Shown here: piece by piece, positions 53,685 to 63,086 of the stretch
How the letters are laid out: each line of letters opens with the position of its first letter
Numbering within the stretch: position 1 is the stretch's first letter
DNA from: Pseudomonadota bacterium
Lineage (GTDB): Bacteria > Desulfobacterota > Desulfobacteria > Desulfobacterales > Desulfobacteraceae
DNA: 64,000 nt
Direction: 5' to 3'
Assembly: GCA_018821535.1 (NCBI GenBank)
Contig: JAHJLV010000053.1
Span: 124,001-188,000 of the forward strand
Made by a program: the position numbers and the translations under genes
The notes under the pieces: model-generated
Seen by the model: only the letters and a program-made list of their open reading frames with translations
Databases searched by the model: none
Told to the model about the DNA's origin: nothing

Positions 53685-54395
53685 ATGACTCCAAAAGCAT
53701 GGATGCAAAAAAACCGTATGCGGGGGAGTGTGATCAGTATTGTCTTTTCAGCAGTGCTGGGGGCTGTGATCTTTTTATATGTTTCAAAGACCCGTAAACC
53801 CCCGGAAGACAATCTGCCGCCGATAATAAAACAGGTGATTAAATTAAATGATAATATTAAAAAAACGACCATTGACCTGTACAATGCTTCCGGCAGACTG
53901 GACAGTATCAGTATGGTTCAGTCAAGGATTACGGATATCAAGTCTGCGATTGACCTGATCGGTCAGCTTCGTGAAATGGTGAAAAAAAATCAGCAGGAGA
54001 TTGATGATCTGGTGGGATTTATCCAAGACCATGAACCCTTTTTCAACCGTAAAAACCTGGCGTGGATGTTTGCGGTCAAGGATTTTTATTCCAGTGAAAA
54101 TGTTATATCGCACCAGAAAAGTCAGACCGGTTATCTTGCAAGTTTTGAAACGCTGCTGCAGTATACCCATGATAATTTTGAAAATATCATGGAACACAAA
54201 AGTCAGCAGCATATGAAAAATTATGACGTATACTATTTAAGATACAGAAGAGCGGCAGACCTTCATAACCGTTCCAACCGAAAACGAATTGCATTCCAGA
54301 AACAGTTCATTGAAGAATATCCGGAGGTGAGCCCGTTTATTCCCGGCAGTCATCATTTCGAACCGTTCAAGTTCTGGGACAAGTTCTCATTTTAA
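53685..54395 (+). CDS. Membrane-anchored coiled-coil protein of unknown function
   Basis: 236 residues, no recognised family. One N-terminal membrane helix (SVISIVFSAVLGAVIFLYV, about 15-33), then a long helical, charged region predicted as coiled coil (about 50-115), and a C-terminal helical segment ending PFIPGSHHFEPFKFWDKFSF. A cytoplasmic N-terminus rich in Lys/Arg suggests the bulk faces the periplasm. It lies 53 bases after the MerR-like gene and 13 before DUF3786. Confidence 0.65.
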   Translation: MTPKAWMQKNRMRGSVISIVFSAVLGAVIFLYVSKTRKPPEDNLPPIIKQVIKLNDNIKKTTIDLYNASGRLDSISMVQSRITDIKSAIDLIGQLREMVKKNQQEIDDLVGFIQDHEPFFNRKNLAWMFAVKDFYSSENVISHQKSQTGYLASFETLLQYTHDNFENIMEHKSQQHMKNYDVYYLRYRRAADLHNRSNRKRIAFQKQFIEEYPEVSPFIPGSHHFEPFKFWDKFSF

Positions 54396-54408
54396 AAAAA
54401 AGGATGTC

Positions 54409-55029
54409 ATGGGCGATAGTGCAGAAATTACTCATTTTATGGATTTAAAAGCATGTGATCCTGCACAGGTGGTTTTGCGTACCGGATGCCGGTTTGACAG
54501 GGAACAGAATCAATATGAAGTCAGAATATGGGGGCACCCGTATATCGTGGATCTTGATGAACATAAAATATATCCCAAGAATTCTCAGACAGTTGCTGAT
54601 TACGCACTGATGGATTTGTTTATACTGTATTTTCTGATGAAGTCAAAGAATCTGCCCGTGTCGGGTCAATGGGTATCTGAAAAAGATATTCCGGGTGGAG
54701 CCGGTTTTTTCAGGGGACCGCACACGATCCCCACGGACCTGCTTGCAAAACGGTTTTCAGATGATCTGGTTGTGTTTGCAGGTGTCTGCAAAAAACTGGG
54801 TGGAGAAAAATTAAACCTTGCGGATGCGTCTTTTTCTTTTTCAATCACCCCTTTGATTCCTGTGGCTGTGCTTTACTGGAAAGGAGATGAGGATTTCCCG
54901 GGCCAGGTAAAACTGTTGTTTGACAAGACCATTCAGGATCATCTGCCTTTGGATATTATTTTCTGTCTGGCCTGCGCCATCTGTTACCGGATTGCAAAAA
55001 CACCTGCAGATTCAAAACAAATCATATGA
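54409..55029 (+). CDS. DUF3786 family protein
   Basis: 206 residues, recognised as DUF3786, a family found mostly in anaerobes and of unknown function. Typical segments are RIWGHPYIVDLDEHKIYP, FFRGPHTIPTDLLAKRF and PVAVLYWKGDEDFPGQVKLLFD. No catalytic residues can be named. AAGGATGTC precedes the ATG. The C-terminus overlaps the convergent ccdA stop by eight bases. Confidence 0.78.
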   Translation: MGDSAEITHFMDLKACDPAQVVLRTGCRFDREQNQYEVRIWGHPYIVDLDEHKIYPKNSQTVADYALMDLFILYFLMKSKNLPVSGQWVSEKDIPGGAGFFRGPHTIPTDLLAKRFSDDLVVFAGVCKKLGGEKLNLADASFSFSITPLIPVAVLYWKGDEDFPGQVKLLFDKTIQDHLPLDIIFCLACAICYRIAKTPADSKQII

Positions 55030-55741
55030 TAACCAGCAGTTTAAACTGATCAAAGATCAGTAGCAGTCCGATGACAATCAGCAATATCCCTGAAATTCTG
55101 TTGAGAACGATCATCAGCTTTTTTGTTTTTTTCATGATTTCCAGAATGGAATTGATGAAAATTGAGATCACCAGAAAAGGAATGGCAAGGCCTGCTGAAT
55201 AGATACTTAACAGTATAATTCCTTTCAATATTGTTCCCTGTTGATCCGCTGCCATTCCCTGATGGGTTGCAAGACCTAAGATAGCACCTAACTGCGGCCC
55301 GATACAGGGTGTCCAGCCTGCACCAAATGCCATGCCGACAACAAAGGCGCCCAATAGATGCAGAGGTTTTTCCTTAAGATGAATTCGTTTTTCAAAATTC
55401 AGGGCATTGATGTTGATAATGCCCAGCAGGTGAAGGCCGAAAATGATGACAACCGTCCCCCCCAGATATCGGATAATCCAGGAATACTCTCTGGCAAAGC
55501 TGCCTAAAAACGATGCAGATGCACCCAAAAGGATAAAAATAACGGAAAATCCAGCCACATAAAAAAGGGTGGCAAAAAAGACTTTTTTCCGGGTTCCTTT
55601 AGTATTCCGGGTTAATTCTTCGATGGACATGCCGGTAATAAATGAAAAATATGCCGGCAGAAGCGGCAGAATGCAGGGTGAAAAAAAAGAGGTCAGACCT
55701 GCAATCAGGGCAACGGTATAGGTTATTTCTTCAAAAATCAA
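55022..55741 (-). CDS. ccdA: Cytochrome c biogenesis protein CcdA
   Basis: Six-helix membrane protein that moves electrons from cytoplasmic thioredoxin to periplasmic thiol carriers, needed for c-type cytochrome maturation. The 239 residues show the redox cysteine motifs SFFSPCILPLLPAYFSFI (helix 1) and GAGWTPCIGPQLGAIL (helix 4). It fits a window with a multi-haem cytochrome; it lies about 100 bases downstream of the usp gene but in a separate unit or at the tail of the tmc run. Confidence 0.92.
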   Translation of the reverse strand: MIFEEITYTVALIAGLTSFFSPCILPLLPAYFSFITGMSIEELTRNTKGTRKKVFFATLFYVAGFSVIFILLGASASFLGSFAREYSWIIRYLGGTVVIIFGLHLLGIININALNFEKRIHLKEKPLHLLGAFVVGMAFGAGWTPCIGPQLGAILGLATHQGMAADQQGTILKGIILLSIYSAGLAIPFLVISIFINSILEIMKKTKKLMIVLNRISGILLIVIGLLLIFDQFKLLVII

Positions 55742-55843
55742 AGCAGCATCCTTAATTTAATGATTGTCGTTGACGGTCATAACCTATGCATTTTCAGATA
55801 CATATCAAGCATTTTAATGATGTTGCGGTAAAAAATTCAGGAT

Positions 55844-56764
55844 TTACAAGGATGGATTCACACTGGCAACCGGGCAGGCAGATCTGAGAATGACCTGCTC
55901 CACTGTGGTGCCTAAAAGCGCTTTGTTCTGGTCATTGCTTTCTGTGTGATGGGCCATGACAATCAGATCTCCGCTGATTTCTCTGGCAAATTTGAGCAGC
56001 TCCACATAGGGGACACCTTCCCATATGGTGATTTCAAAATTGTCAAAATCACCTATCTTGCAGATGTAGTCTTCCTCAATCCGTGTTTTTGCAGCTTTGA
56101 TACGATTTTCTATTGTGGTCTGGCCGGGCAGGATGCCTGCCTGGGTGGCGTTGATATCCAGTGCGTGAAAAATATAAAGTTTACACCCGATGGTTTTTGC
56201 AAGATTAAAGGCAAACTGGAATGCCGCCATGGATGCATCAGAAAAATCCGTTCCGAAAATAATCTTATTAAAATACCAGAAACAGGTTTCACAGGGGCGG
56301 CTGACCACCAGTACCGGACACCGGGCACGTTGTGTAACTTTTTGCAGGGTGGTTCCGGCAATTCCCCGGAACCTTTCATCGGCAGTGTCTTCTTGTCGGG
56401 TGTGCGGGCCCATGAGGATGCAGTCAACATTTTCTTTTTCGGCAAGTTGCAGAATTCGGGCAGCCGGGTCCCCGGAAGGGATTTCAAATCTTGGCTGCCC
56501 GTGTTTTTTGATCAGTGCTGCATAGGTGGCCTGCATTTCATCCTTAATCCGGTCAATACTGTCAGTGTTTTGAGTGTGTTCCCCCTTGGTTGAAACATCA
56601 GCTGAATCATCGGTATGGGAGAAATTGCTGTCATGGCCGGAGGGTCCATATACATGGCAGACAATCAGTTCAGCACTGTATTTCTGACCAAGTTCAAATG
56701 CGATCTTTGCTACGGCATCGCAGACCGGGGACGCTGTTGTAGCAAAAAGCATTTTTTTAAACAT
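55844..56764 (-). CDS. Tandem universal stress protein
   Basis: 306 residues from ATG 56764 (AAGGAG seven bases upstream; the frame also extends to 56821 without a ribosome site). Two UspA domains: the first with KMLFATTASPVCDAVAKIAF and an ATP-loop-like GTTLQKVTQRARCPVLV, the second with KIIFGTDFSDASMAAFQFAF and LGTTVEQVILRSACPVASV. Function is stress or energy related in general terms. It follows tmcA by about 65 bases and may be part of the tmc transcript. Confidence 0.9.
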   Translation of the reverse strand: MFKKMLFATTASPVCDAVAKIAFELGQKYSAELIVCHVYGPSGHDSNFSHTDDSADVSTKGEHTQNTDSIDRIKDEMQATYAALIKKHGQPRFEIPSGDPAARILQLAEKENVDCILMGPHTRQEDTADERFRGIAGTTLQKVTQRARCPVLVVSRPCETCFWYFNKIIFGTDFSDASMAAFQFAFNLAKTIGCKLYIFHALDINATQAGILPGQTTIENRIKAAKTRIEEDYICKIGDFDNFEITIWEGVPYVELLKFAREISGDLIVMAHHTESNDQNKALLGTTVEQVILRSACPVASVNPSL

Positions 56765-56830
56765 GGGTGATCTCCTTATGGAACATGGCAAACCTGATAT
56801 ATTGATACCACTTCCCGGCATATCAAATTC

Positions 56831-57220
56831 TTATTTGATATGGCATTCGCCGCACAGTACCGGGCCTTTTTGTGATGTAAAATGACAGTCTTTACACCGG
56901 TTATGAAAGGCTTTGCGTAACGGGACACTGTTCTCAGGTGTGGGTTTTAATTCATGACAGTCTGAGCAGGCAGAATCTTCCGAACTTTCACCCTCAATGA
57001 GCGTTTTACCGTCATATACATGGTGACAGACCGAGCAGTCGTCTTCAAGACCGGCCATCTCGTTATGGGTATCGTGGTCAAAAACAGCACCGGGTCTTTG
57101 GGGATTTTCAAAGGCGCTGTTGTCCAGCCGGATGATTTCGTTCTGGGCCGATACTGTCATATATGCAAAAAAGGTCAGAAAGATCAGCCCGGATATGATA
57201 AAAAGGTGTTTATGATTCAT
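56831..57220 (-). CDS. tmcA: Type II tetraheme cytochrome c3 (TmcA)
   Basis: Periplasmic tetraheme cytochrome that accepts electrons from hydrogenase (through type I cytochrome c3) and passes them to the Tmc membrane complex. From ATG 57220 it has 129 residues; a longer frame to 57325 overlaps tmcB. Signal peptide about 1-25 (IISGLIFLTFFAYMTVSA). Four CxxCH haem motifs: CSVCH, CSDCH, CKDCH, CGECH, with axial histidines in FDHDTH and AFH. Its start lies just after the tmcB stop. Confidence 0.93.
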   Translation of the reverse strand: MNHKHLFIISGLIFLTFFAYMTVSAQNEIIRLDNSAFENPQRPGAVFDHDTHNEMAGLEDDCSVCHHVYDGKTLIEGESSEDSACSDCHELKPTPENSVPLRKAFHNRCKDCHFTSQKGPVLCGECHIK

Positions 57221-57221
57221 C

Positions 57222-58556
57222 TTAATTGCCCTCTTCAAAAATAGTTTTTTCCATGACCTCAAAAATGATATCTCCGAAAAATTTAATTTCCATTCCGAGT
57301 TCATAATGTTCAACAATGTCTTCAAGGCCGGAATGACAGTTATGACAGGGAGCGATCAGAACCTGCGCCCCGGTCCGTTTAAGCTGACGGCTTTTTTCCT
57401 TGTTATTGACCATCCGGGTGCCTTTCCATGGCGGGCCGCAGTTGATAACGCCGCCACCAGCGCCGCAGCAGTAATTGTGTTCTTTATTCGGGGTCATTTC
57501 GATAAAATTTTCACACAGTATATTCACAATTTCCCTGGCTTTATGGTGAAGACCGCGTCCCCTGGAAATATTGCATGGATCATGCAGCGTAACGGATTTC
57601 TTGTATTTTTCCTTCACCTTGATTCTGCCGGTAGTCAGCAGAAAATGGTAAAAATCAATGGCATGAATCAGTTCTATCGGCGGAGCAGTCCAGCCCACCC
57701 AGCGGTTGCCCACATCATAAACCGAGCGGAAGGCATGGCCGCATTCGCCCATGACAATTTTTTTGACATGCAGATTTGCCGCAGCTTCATAATGGATTCT
57801 GGCAATCCGGCCCGAGGTCTCAAAATCACCGGTATACATGGCCATATTGGAGTTGTCCCAGCCCGGAGTGGACGGCATGGTCCAGTTGACATTGGCGGCA
57901 TGCATGATGGTTGCCATCTGGTAAATCAACCCGGCCTGGAATTTGGGTTCCGGTGCAATCACCGAATACATGATATCAGACCCGTCCTTGTCCAGGGGAA
58001 TTCTTAAATCCTCAAATTCTTCTCTGGCATCTTCTTCCTGCCACTGGAGGGTGTCAATCCATTCGTCCTGTTTGACCCACATCTGGTTGCCTGTGGCAGC
58101 ATGGGAATTGACTGTGTCCTGAATATACAGCGGGGTGATCTCCAGTTTGTGAATGATCCGCCGGACCGTCAGCATCATATAGGCAATATCAATGCCGAAC
58201 GGGCAATACATGGAGCATCGTTTACAGACATTGCATTCGGTATGGGCAATTCTTACGGCATCAGATAAAAATTCTCTGGATACCCTGCCTTTTTTGTTGA
58301 TCATTTCCAGGATCGTCTGCTTAACCTTTGCCGCAGGGGAGTACTGGGGCGCTCTGTCATTGGACAGAAAAACGCTGCAGGCATCTGAACATAAGCCGCA
58401 CCGCATGCAGGTCTGCACATATGCCTTGAAACGGGCTCCGGTTTCTTTTTCCAGTACCTGGTTGATTACACTGGCTATTTTTTCCGGTGTCAGCTTTGCC
58501 AGACCAGCTTCAACACCTTCATCAATTACTTTTTTATTTGTTTTTACGTCCTGCAT
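57222..58556 (-). CDS. tmcB: Tmc complex iron-sulfur protein TmcB (CCG domain)
   Basis: Cytoplasmic Fe-S subunit, related to HdrD/DsrK. 444 residues with two 4Fe-4S sets (CMRCGLCSDAC; CNVCKRCSMYCPFG) and two cysteine-rich CCG-type domains (DPCNISRG with NYCCGAGGGVINCG; APCHNCHSGL), which hold a special cubane in the family. It is expected to receive electrons from the membrane subunit. It lies 59 bases after tmcC and directly precedes tmcA. Confidence 0.93.
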   Translation of the reverse strand: MQDVKTNKKVIDEGVEAGLAKLTPEKIASVINQVLEKETGARFKAYVQTCMRCGLCSDACSVFLSNDRAPQYSPAAKVKQTILEMINKKGRVSREFLSDAVRIAHTECNVCKRCSMYCPFGIDIAYMMLTVRRIIHKLEITPLYIQDTVNSHAATGNQMWVKQDEWIDTLQWQEEDAREEFEDLRIPLDKDGSDIMYSVIAPEPKFQAGLIYQMATIMHAANVNWTMPSTPGWDNSNMAMYTGDFETSGRIARIHYEAAANLHVKKIVMGECGHAFRSVYDVGNRWVGWTAPPIELIHAIDFYHFLLTTGRIKVKEKYKKSVTLHDPCNISRGRGLHHKAREIVNILCENFIEMTPNKEHNYCCGAGGGVINCGPPWKGTRMVNNKEKSRQLKRTGAQVLIAPCHNCHSGLEDIVEHYELGMEIKFFGDIIFEVMEKTIFEEGN

Positions 58557-58615
58557 GAATTTCTCCTTTTATTACCAGACCTGGTTTGTCAGGCTGGAGC
58601 TTACCAGACCAGTTT

Positions 58616-59275
58616 TTACCAATCTTTGGAATGTCTGACACCACCGAATTCAGAAGCGGTGTAGGCGCGTGTTAACGGGGCCAGAATCATATGAAAGAAC
58701 CGGGTAAAAGGTATTAAAATCAACATAAGTTCCCCGGAAATGACATGAATGATTACCATCCACTGGTAGGCAAAAAACTGGTGGTAGGCAATAAAACCGC
58801 TGATAAACGGCAGGGCCACAAGTATGATGAAAACATAATCAGACAATCCGGTTAAAAATTTGACTTCCGGCACCATCCTCCGTCGAATGGCAAAGAAAAT
58901 CAGGGCACAGATAACCGCCACAGTGAAAATATCTGCCAGCCAGTCGCTCACTGTCCACCAGGACAGGTTGAAATTTTCTTCAATCAGGATGACATGGGAT
59001 AATAAAAAGAGCGGCGTCAAGAACAGTAAAATGTGGAAAATGTACGATACTGCATAAAACACAGGGCTTTTTCTGGTGCTTACCGGCAAAAAAGGAACCA
59101 GCCATACAAGGATGGACCGCAGACTGAATTTCACAGACAGAAACGTGAACATAAAATTTTCTTTTTCACGGGTGAGTCTGAAAATCTGAAGCAGTCTGAA
59201 AACAATACCGATGAAACATATTCCAAAGGAAATCCAGACCATGGGGCCTGTGATGAACTGGATAAAGGAATGCAT
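58616..59275 (-). CDS. tmcC: Tmc complex membrane cytochrome b (TmcC)
   Basis: 219-residue membrane subunit related to DsrM/NarI. About five hydrophobic helices (for example MVWISFGICFIGIVFRLLQIF; FHILLFLTPLFLLSHVILI; DIFTVAVICALIFFAI; WMVIIHVISGELMLILIPF). Histidines in the second and last helices could bind b haem. It links periplasmic TmcA to cytoplasmic TmcB. Confidence 0.9.
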   Translation of the reverse strand: MHSFIQFITGPMVWISFGICFIGIVFRLLQIFRLTREKENFMFTFLSVKFSLRSILVWLVPFLPVSTRKSPVFYAVSYIFHILLFLTPLFLLSHVILIEENFNLSWWTVSDWLADIFTVAVICALIFFAIRRRMVPEVKFLTGLSDYVFIILVALPFISGFIAYHQFFAYQWMVIIHVISGELMLILIPFTRFFHMILAPLTRAYTASEFGGVRHSKDW

Positions 59276-59287
59276 ATTTTTCTCCTT

Positions 59288-60571
59288 TTACAAGACCTTG
59301 TCCAGGGACAGGGTCTGTCGGTAATAGATACCGTTTTTAATCGCTTTTAAAAGAATTTTGTCGCTGCCCGGGCTGATGGCCGGTTCAAACATCATGTCAA
59401 AATCATTTTGATACACCTTGCCATTCACCACCAGATAATACCGATTGTTTTTTTCCATGCGGGTGGCTGCAATTTTGGTGTCGGCACTGATTACAGGCGC
59501 CCACAGCTTATCTGCCTTAAGACCCCATGGGGTGACGTTGCCATTGCGGATGACAGCGAGATCCCAGAGATCATTATCCTTGAACAGGGCAATCAAGAGT
59601 TCAGCATTGTCTGAATAAAACAGTTCAGAGATCATGGTGTTGCACTGGAAATTCAACAGGGTGTTGTTTTCACAGATACCCCATCTGCCAAAGGTTTCAC
59701 TGACCACAGCTGCAATTTTACCCGTGCTGTCATGAACAGTCGGTTTCCATAATTGTTCAAAAGGCCGGTTCCAGAAATCTGAATCATCCTTGAACAGATG
59801 CCATTTGCCGTTCTGGCGAACCGGCGCAATAATCGATGCGCCATGGTTTATAAAACACGGTTCCCAGGCAAATTGAAAATTTGACTTCCAGGGTCCGCTG
59901 TTGGTGGCAATAGAATAATCCAGCCGGCTTCTGCGTATGGAAAAAGCGGTTTTTTCTTCTGTGGAATCAAAACAGATGCTTTCAATATTCACATAGCGTT
60001 CAGATTGTAATTCTCCGTTGACTGCCACACAGAAAAGTCCTGCGGCAAAGGCTTCAATATCGGCCTGATCCATATGGTCCACCTGGACAACCGCTGCAGA
60101 ATTTCCAAGAGGTCCCAGCAGGGTGCCGGAGATGTTTTTATAGAGGGTTTCCCAGGTTGTGTCGTTGACTGACATGCCGTATTCGGAATCCTGTTGAATT
60201 GCAGCACTGATAAAAGATCCATCCGGTGAAAATTTTAAATCCCAGGCATAATCAAACCGGCCTTCCCAGCACTCACCATCCACACAGACAGTCCATTCTT
60301 CGTCGCTGGCGGTCAATGCGGCCAGTCGTCCGTCCGGCCCGAATTTCAGTGCCCAGGCTTTTTCAAAGGTCTCCTCCCAGGTTTCTCCATTTTTGCAGAC
60401 TGAAAATTCTGCGTCATCAACATTTACAATTGCGGCAATGCTTTCACCATCCGGGCTTGCACAAGGTTCCTGTACCCAGTTGAATTCGTCTTCCCATTCT
60501 TTTACGGGAATCTGTTTTTCAGGCGTCTGCCAGTCCCAGGTGCTTTTATCGTTCAAGATTTTATCATTCAT
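59288..60571 (-). CDS. tmcD: Tmc complex WD40-like subunit TmcD
   Basis: 427 residues without signal peptide, built from about eight repeats of roughly 45 residues with the pattern W...F..AW.LKFSPDG..AA (for example CWEGRFDYAWDLKFSPDG), suggesting a beta-propeller. Its ATG overlaps the stop of the response-regulator gene (ATGA). Role in the complex is unknown; a scaffold or regulatory role is inference. Confidence 0.88.
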   Translation of the reverse strand: MNDKILNDKSTWDWQTPEKQIPVKEWEDEFNWVQEPCASPDGESIAAIVNVDDAEFSVCKNGETWEETFEKAWALKFGPDGRLAALTASDEEWTVCVDGECWEGRFDYAWDLKFSPDGSFISAAIQQDSEYGMSVNDTTWETLYKNISGTLLGPLGNSAAVVQVDHMDQADIEAFAAGLFCVAVNGELQSERYVNIESICFDSTEEKTAFSIRRSRLDYSIATNSGPWKSNFQFAWEPCFINHGASIIAPVRQNGKWHLFKDDSDFWNRPFEQLWKPTVHDSTGKIAAVVSETFGRWGICENNTLLNFQCNTMISELFYSDNAELLIALFKDNDLWDLAVIRNGNVTPWGLKADKLWAPVISADTKIAATRMEKNNRYYLVVNGKVYQNDFDMMFEPAISPGSDKILLKAIKNGIYYRQTLSLDKVL

Positions 60572-60960
60572 TGGGTTTCTCCGGTCTTAATTATTTCATC
60601 AAGAATTGTGTCAATGGATGCAATGCATAAGGGTTTTTCTATGAGTGCATCAATTTTGTTTTTTGATATTTCAGATCTGAGTTCATCATTTGTCAGTGTG
60701 GCCATCAGGATTCTTGCGGTCCCGGGTTTATCAACAGCCACCTGTTTCAACAGCGTCATTCCATCCATGTCCGGCAAAAAATAATCTGCAATGACCACAT
60801 CAATATCCTGATATTTAAAGGCATTCAGCCCTTCTTCCCCGGATTTGAATATCAGGAGTTTAAAGCGCTCGTTTTTCAGAAAAGTGCTTAAAGATTCCCT
60901 GATATATTTGTCATTGTCAATGATCATGATCTGAACGGCTTTTGCTGTTTCTTTTTTCAT
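60568..60960 (-). CDS. Stand-alone response regulator leading the tmc operon
   Basis: 130 residues from ATG 60960 (GGGAG just upstream; ATG 60975 lacks a ribosome site). A single receiver: MIIDNDKYIRE, phospho-Asp in VVIADYFLPDMDG, Thr in LMATLTND, Lys in LIEKPL. No output domain. It overlaps tmcD by four bases, so it is translationally coupled to the complex. Confidence 0.87.
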   Translation of the reverse strand: MKKETAKAVQIMIIDNDKYIRESLSTFLKNERFKLLIFKSGEEGLNAFKYQDIDVVIADYFLPDMDGMTLLKQVAVDKPGTARILMATLTNDELRSEISKNKIDALIEKPLCIASIDTILDEIIKTGETQ

Positions 60961-61093
60961 GAGCTCCCTGTCCATTTGTTATATCGGCACCCATAATAGC
61001 ATGAAACATGCCACAGATATAAAAAATTATATTCTCTTTTATATCAGATGGTTGGAGAAAAGGATGTTTCAGTTTGATTTGAAATATTGAAAG

Positions 61094-61134
61094 ATTGCGA
61101 AAAATTTTTATCAGATTTCAGAAGAATTCGCAAT
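61094..61134. terminator. Stem-loop between proX and the tmc operon
   Basis: ATTGCGAA (61094-61101) pairs with TTCGCAAT (61127-61134) across a 25-base loop. It lies downstream of proX on the minus strand and upstream of the response-regulator gene. A T-run follows on the plus strand only, so its use as a proX terminator is uncertain. Confidence 0.4.
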
Positions 61135-61169
61135 TTTTCTAAATATGAACCTAATCCGGCGGCATAAGA

Positions 61170-62201
61170 TTATCTGATCTGGACCGCAGCTGTCTTGCGG
61201 GATTGGGACAGCCATTTATCCCACGTGGTTTTATTTTTTGCGATCCATTCATCCACATGGCGTTCAATATCTTTCCGGGATTTTTCTCCCTGGCTCATGC
61301 GCGTATTCTGCTCGTTGATATCTGCCAGCGACAGGGTGAATATCTCAAAGAATTTTCTGGCCACAGGATTTTTTTCAACAAATTTTTTGTTGGCCACAAT
61401 CTGTATGTCGGATACCACATATCCCAGTTTGACAGGGTCAGAAACAGCACCGTCGACACCGGTCTGTGTCATTCTGTCAACAGCCACTGCCTGATCTTTG
61501 TTCGGTATAATTTCAGGCACATTGATCCACATGACATCCGTGCCGGGTTTGAGCTTGAAAACCGTCCAGTTCGGTGTCCATGTGTAAAAAAAGATCGGCG
61601 CTCCTGCCTTGTAAGATCCCATGGCAGAAGCCATCCCGGCCTCATATGATGCCTTTACCGGGTTGATATGGTCTTTGAGCTCATACACGTTCATATGATG
61701 CGCAATGATTTTTTCACATCCCCAGCCCGGCGGGCAGGCGGTCAGATCGGCTTTGCCGTCGTTGTTCCGGTCAAAGGCTTTTTTAACTTCAGGGCGTTTA
61801 AAATCATCCAGGGATTTTATGTTGTATTTTTCAACTGCAGCTTTTGATACCAGATATCCCTGCAACCCGCCGGCCTTGACAACATATCCGTATTTTCCTG
61901 CTTTTTCGTCAAAATCTTTGGGCAGCTGACCATTGTGCATGGGGAACCAGCCATTACACCAGTAATCAACATCCCCCAGAACCACGGATTTATAAAAGAT
62001 CGGATTGGTCAGGTCTTTTGGCTTTTCAACATCAAATCCAAGTGCTGTCAGACCTCTTCGGACCAGCGCTTCCTGGAAAAAACCGGTGTTCCAGGTCGCC
62101 CTTGCCGGCTTGACTGTTACCCCTTTTGCTGCGGCCGGTAGGACCGGCAGCATTAACATCAACATAATGATTATTCCAAAAAACGTTTTTATTCCACGCA
62201 T
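61170..62201 (-). CDS. proX: Glycine betaine/proline ABC transporter substrate-binding protein
   Basis: Periplasmic binding protein of 343 residues. Signal peptide about 1-25 (FFGIIIMLMLMLPVLPAAA). Typical ProX/OpuAC blocks are ARATWNTGFFQEALVRRGL, GDVDYWCNGWFPMHN (aromatic residues that form the quaternary-ammonium cage) and APIFFYTWTPNW. It is the last gene of the proVWX operon; the transporter imports compatible solutes under osmotic stress. Confidence 0.93.
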   Translation of the reverse strand: MRGIKTFFGIIIMLMLMLPVLPAAAKGVTVKPARATWNTGFFQEALVRRGLTALGFDVEKPKDLTNPIFYKSVVLGDVDYWCNGWFPMHNGQLPKDFDEKAGKYGYVVKAGGLQGYLVSKAAVEKYNIKSLDDFKRPEVKKAFDRNNDGKADLTACPPGWGCEKIIAHHMNVYELKDHINPVKASYEAGMASAMGSYKAGAPIFFYTWTPNWTVFKLKPGTDVMWINVPEIIPNKDQAVAVDRMTQTGVDGAVSDPVKLGYVVSDIQIVANKKFVEKNPVARKFFEIFTLSLADINEQNTRMSQGEKSRKDIERHVDEWIAKNKTTWDKWLSQSRKTAAVQIR

Positions 62202-62222
62202 ACATAACTCCTTTGTGTTTGA

Positions 62223-63059
62223 TTATTCATATTTTTTCCCTGCCATGGACTGGGTAATCCGGTCCAGCACCATGGCCAGCAGGACAATGCTCAATCCTGC
62301 GACAACGGCCAGCCCGATATCCAGCGTGTTTAACCCGAGAATTACCGGAGACCCAAGTCCGCCTGCACCGATAAGGGATGCGATAACGACCATTGCAAGT
62401 GCCATCATGATGGTCTGGTTTAAGCCGGCAAGGATTGTCGGCAGTGCTAACGGAATTTGAACCTTGAGCAGTACCTGGGTACGGGTGGCGCCAAACGCCA
62501 AAGCCGCCTCCACAAGTTCCGGATGAACCTGGCGGATACCCAGGCTGGTCAGACGGATAATCGGCGGCATGGCAAATATAATGGTGGCCAGAACACCTGC
62601 GACATTGCCCACGGAAAAAAGCATGACAATGGGAACCAGATATACAAAAGACGGGGTGGTCTGCATTGCATCCAGAAAAGGTCGAAGTATTTTTTCAAAC
62701 CGGTCGTTTCTGCCTGTGGCAATCCCGAAAGGCACCCCCACAATGGTGCAGAACAGCACGGATGCCAGAACCATGGCCAGGGTCGTCATAGTGTCTTCCC
62801 AGAATCCCAGAAATCCGATAAAGGTCATGGCAACAAGGGTGAAAACTGCCAGTCCCCAGCCGGAAAACCGCCATGCACAGATCGCCAGAAACAAGATGAC
62901 AATCACAGGCGGGATCGCATTCAAACCGGTATCAAATCCTGACAGGGTCTGTTCCACAGGCCATTTGATCAATTGGAAAAATTCACGGTGATTATCCACA
63001 AGCCACTCAACAAAAGTGGTGATCCAACGCTCCAGTGGAATTAATTTTTCTTCAAACAT
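62223..63059 (-). CDS. proW: Glycine betaine/proline ABC transporter permease
   Basis: 278 residues from ATG 63059 (GGAG six bases upstream; ATG 63071 is less well placed). About six membrane helices and the permease coupling motif in EAALAFGATRTQVLLKVQIP. It lies 21 bases before proX. Confidence 0.93.
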   Translation of the reverse strand: MFEEKLIPLERWITTFVEWLVDNHREFFQLIKWPVEQTLSGFDTGLNAIPPVIVILFLAICAWRFSGWGLAVFTLVAMTFIGFLGFWEDTMTTLAMVLASVLFCTIVGVPFGIATGRNDRFEKILRPFLDAMQTTPSFVYLVPIVMLFSVGNVAGVLATIIFAMPPIIRLTSLGIRQVHPELVEAALAFGATRTQVLLKVQIPLALPTILAGLNQTIMMALAMVVIASLIGAGGLGSPVILGLNTLDIGLAVVAGLSIVLLAMVLDRITQSMAGKKYE

Positions 63060-63086
63060 GATACGCTCCATTCCATATTTTAAAGG

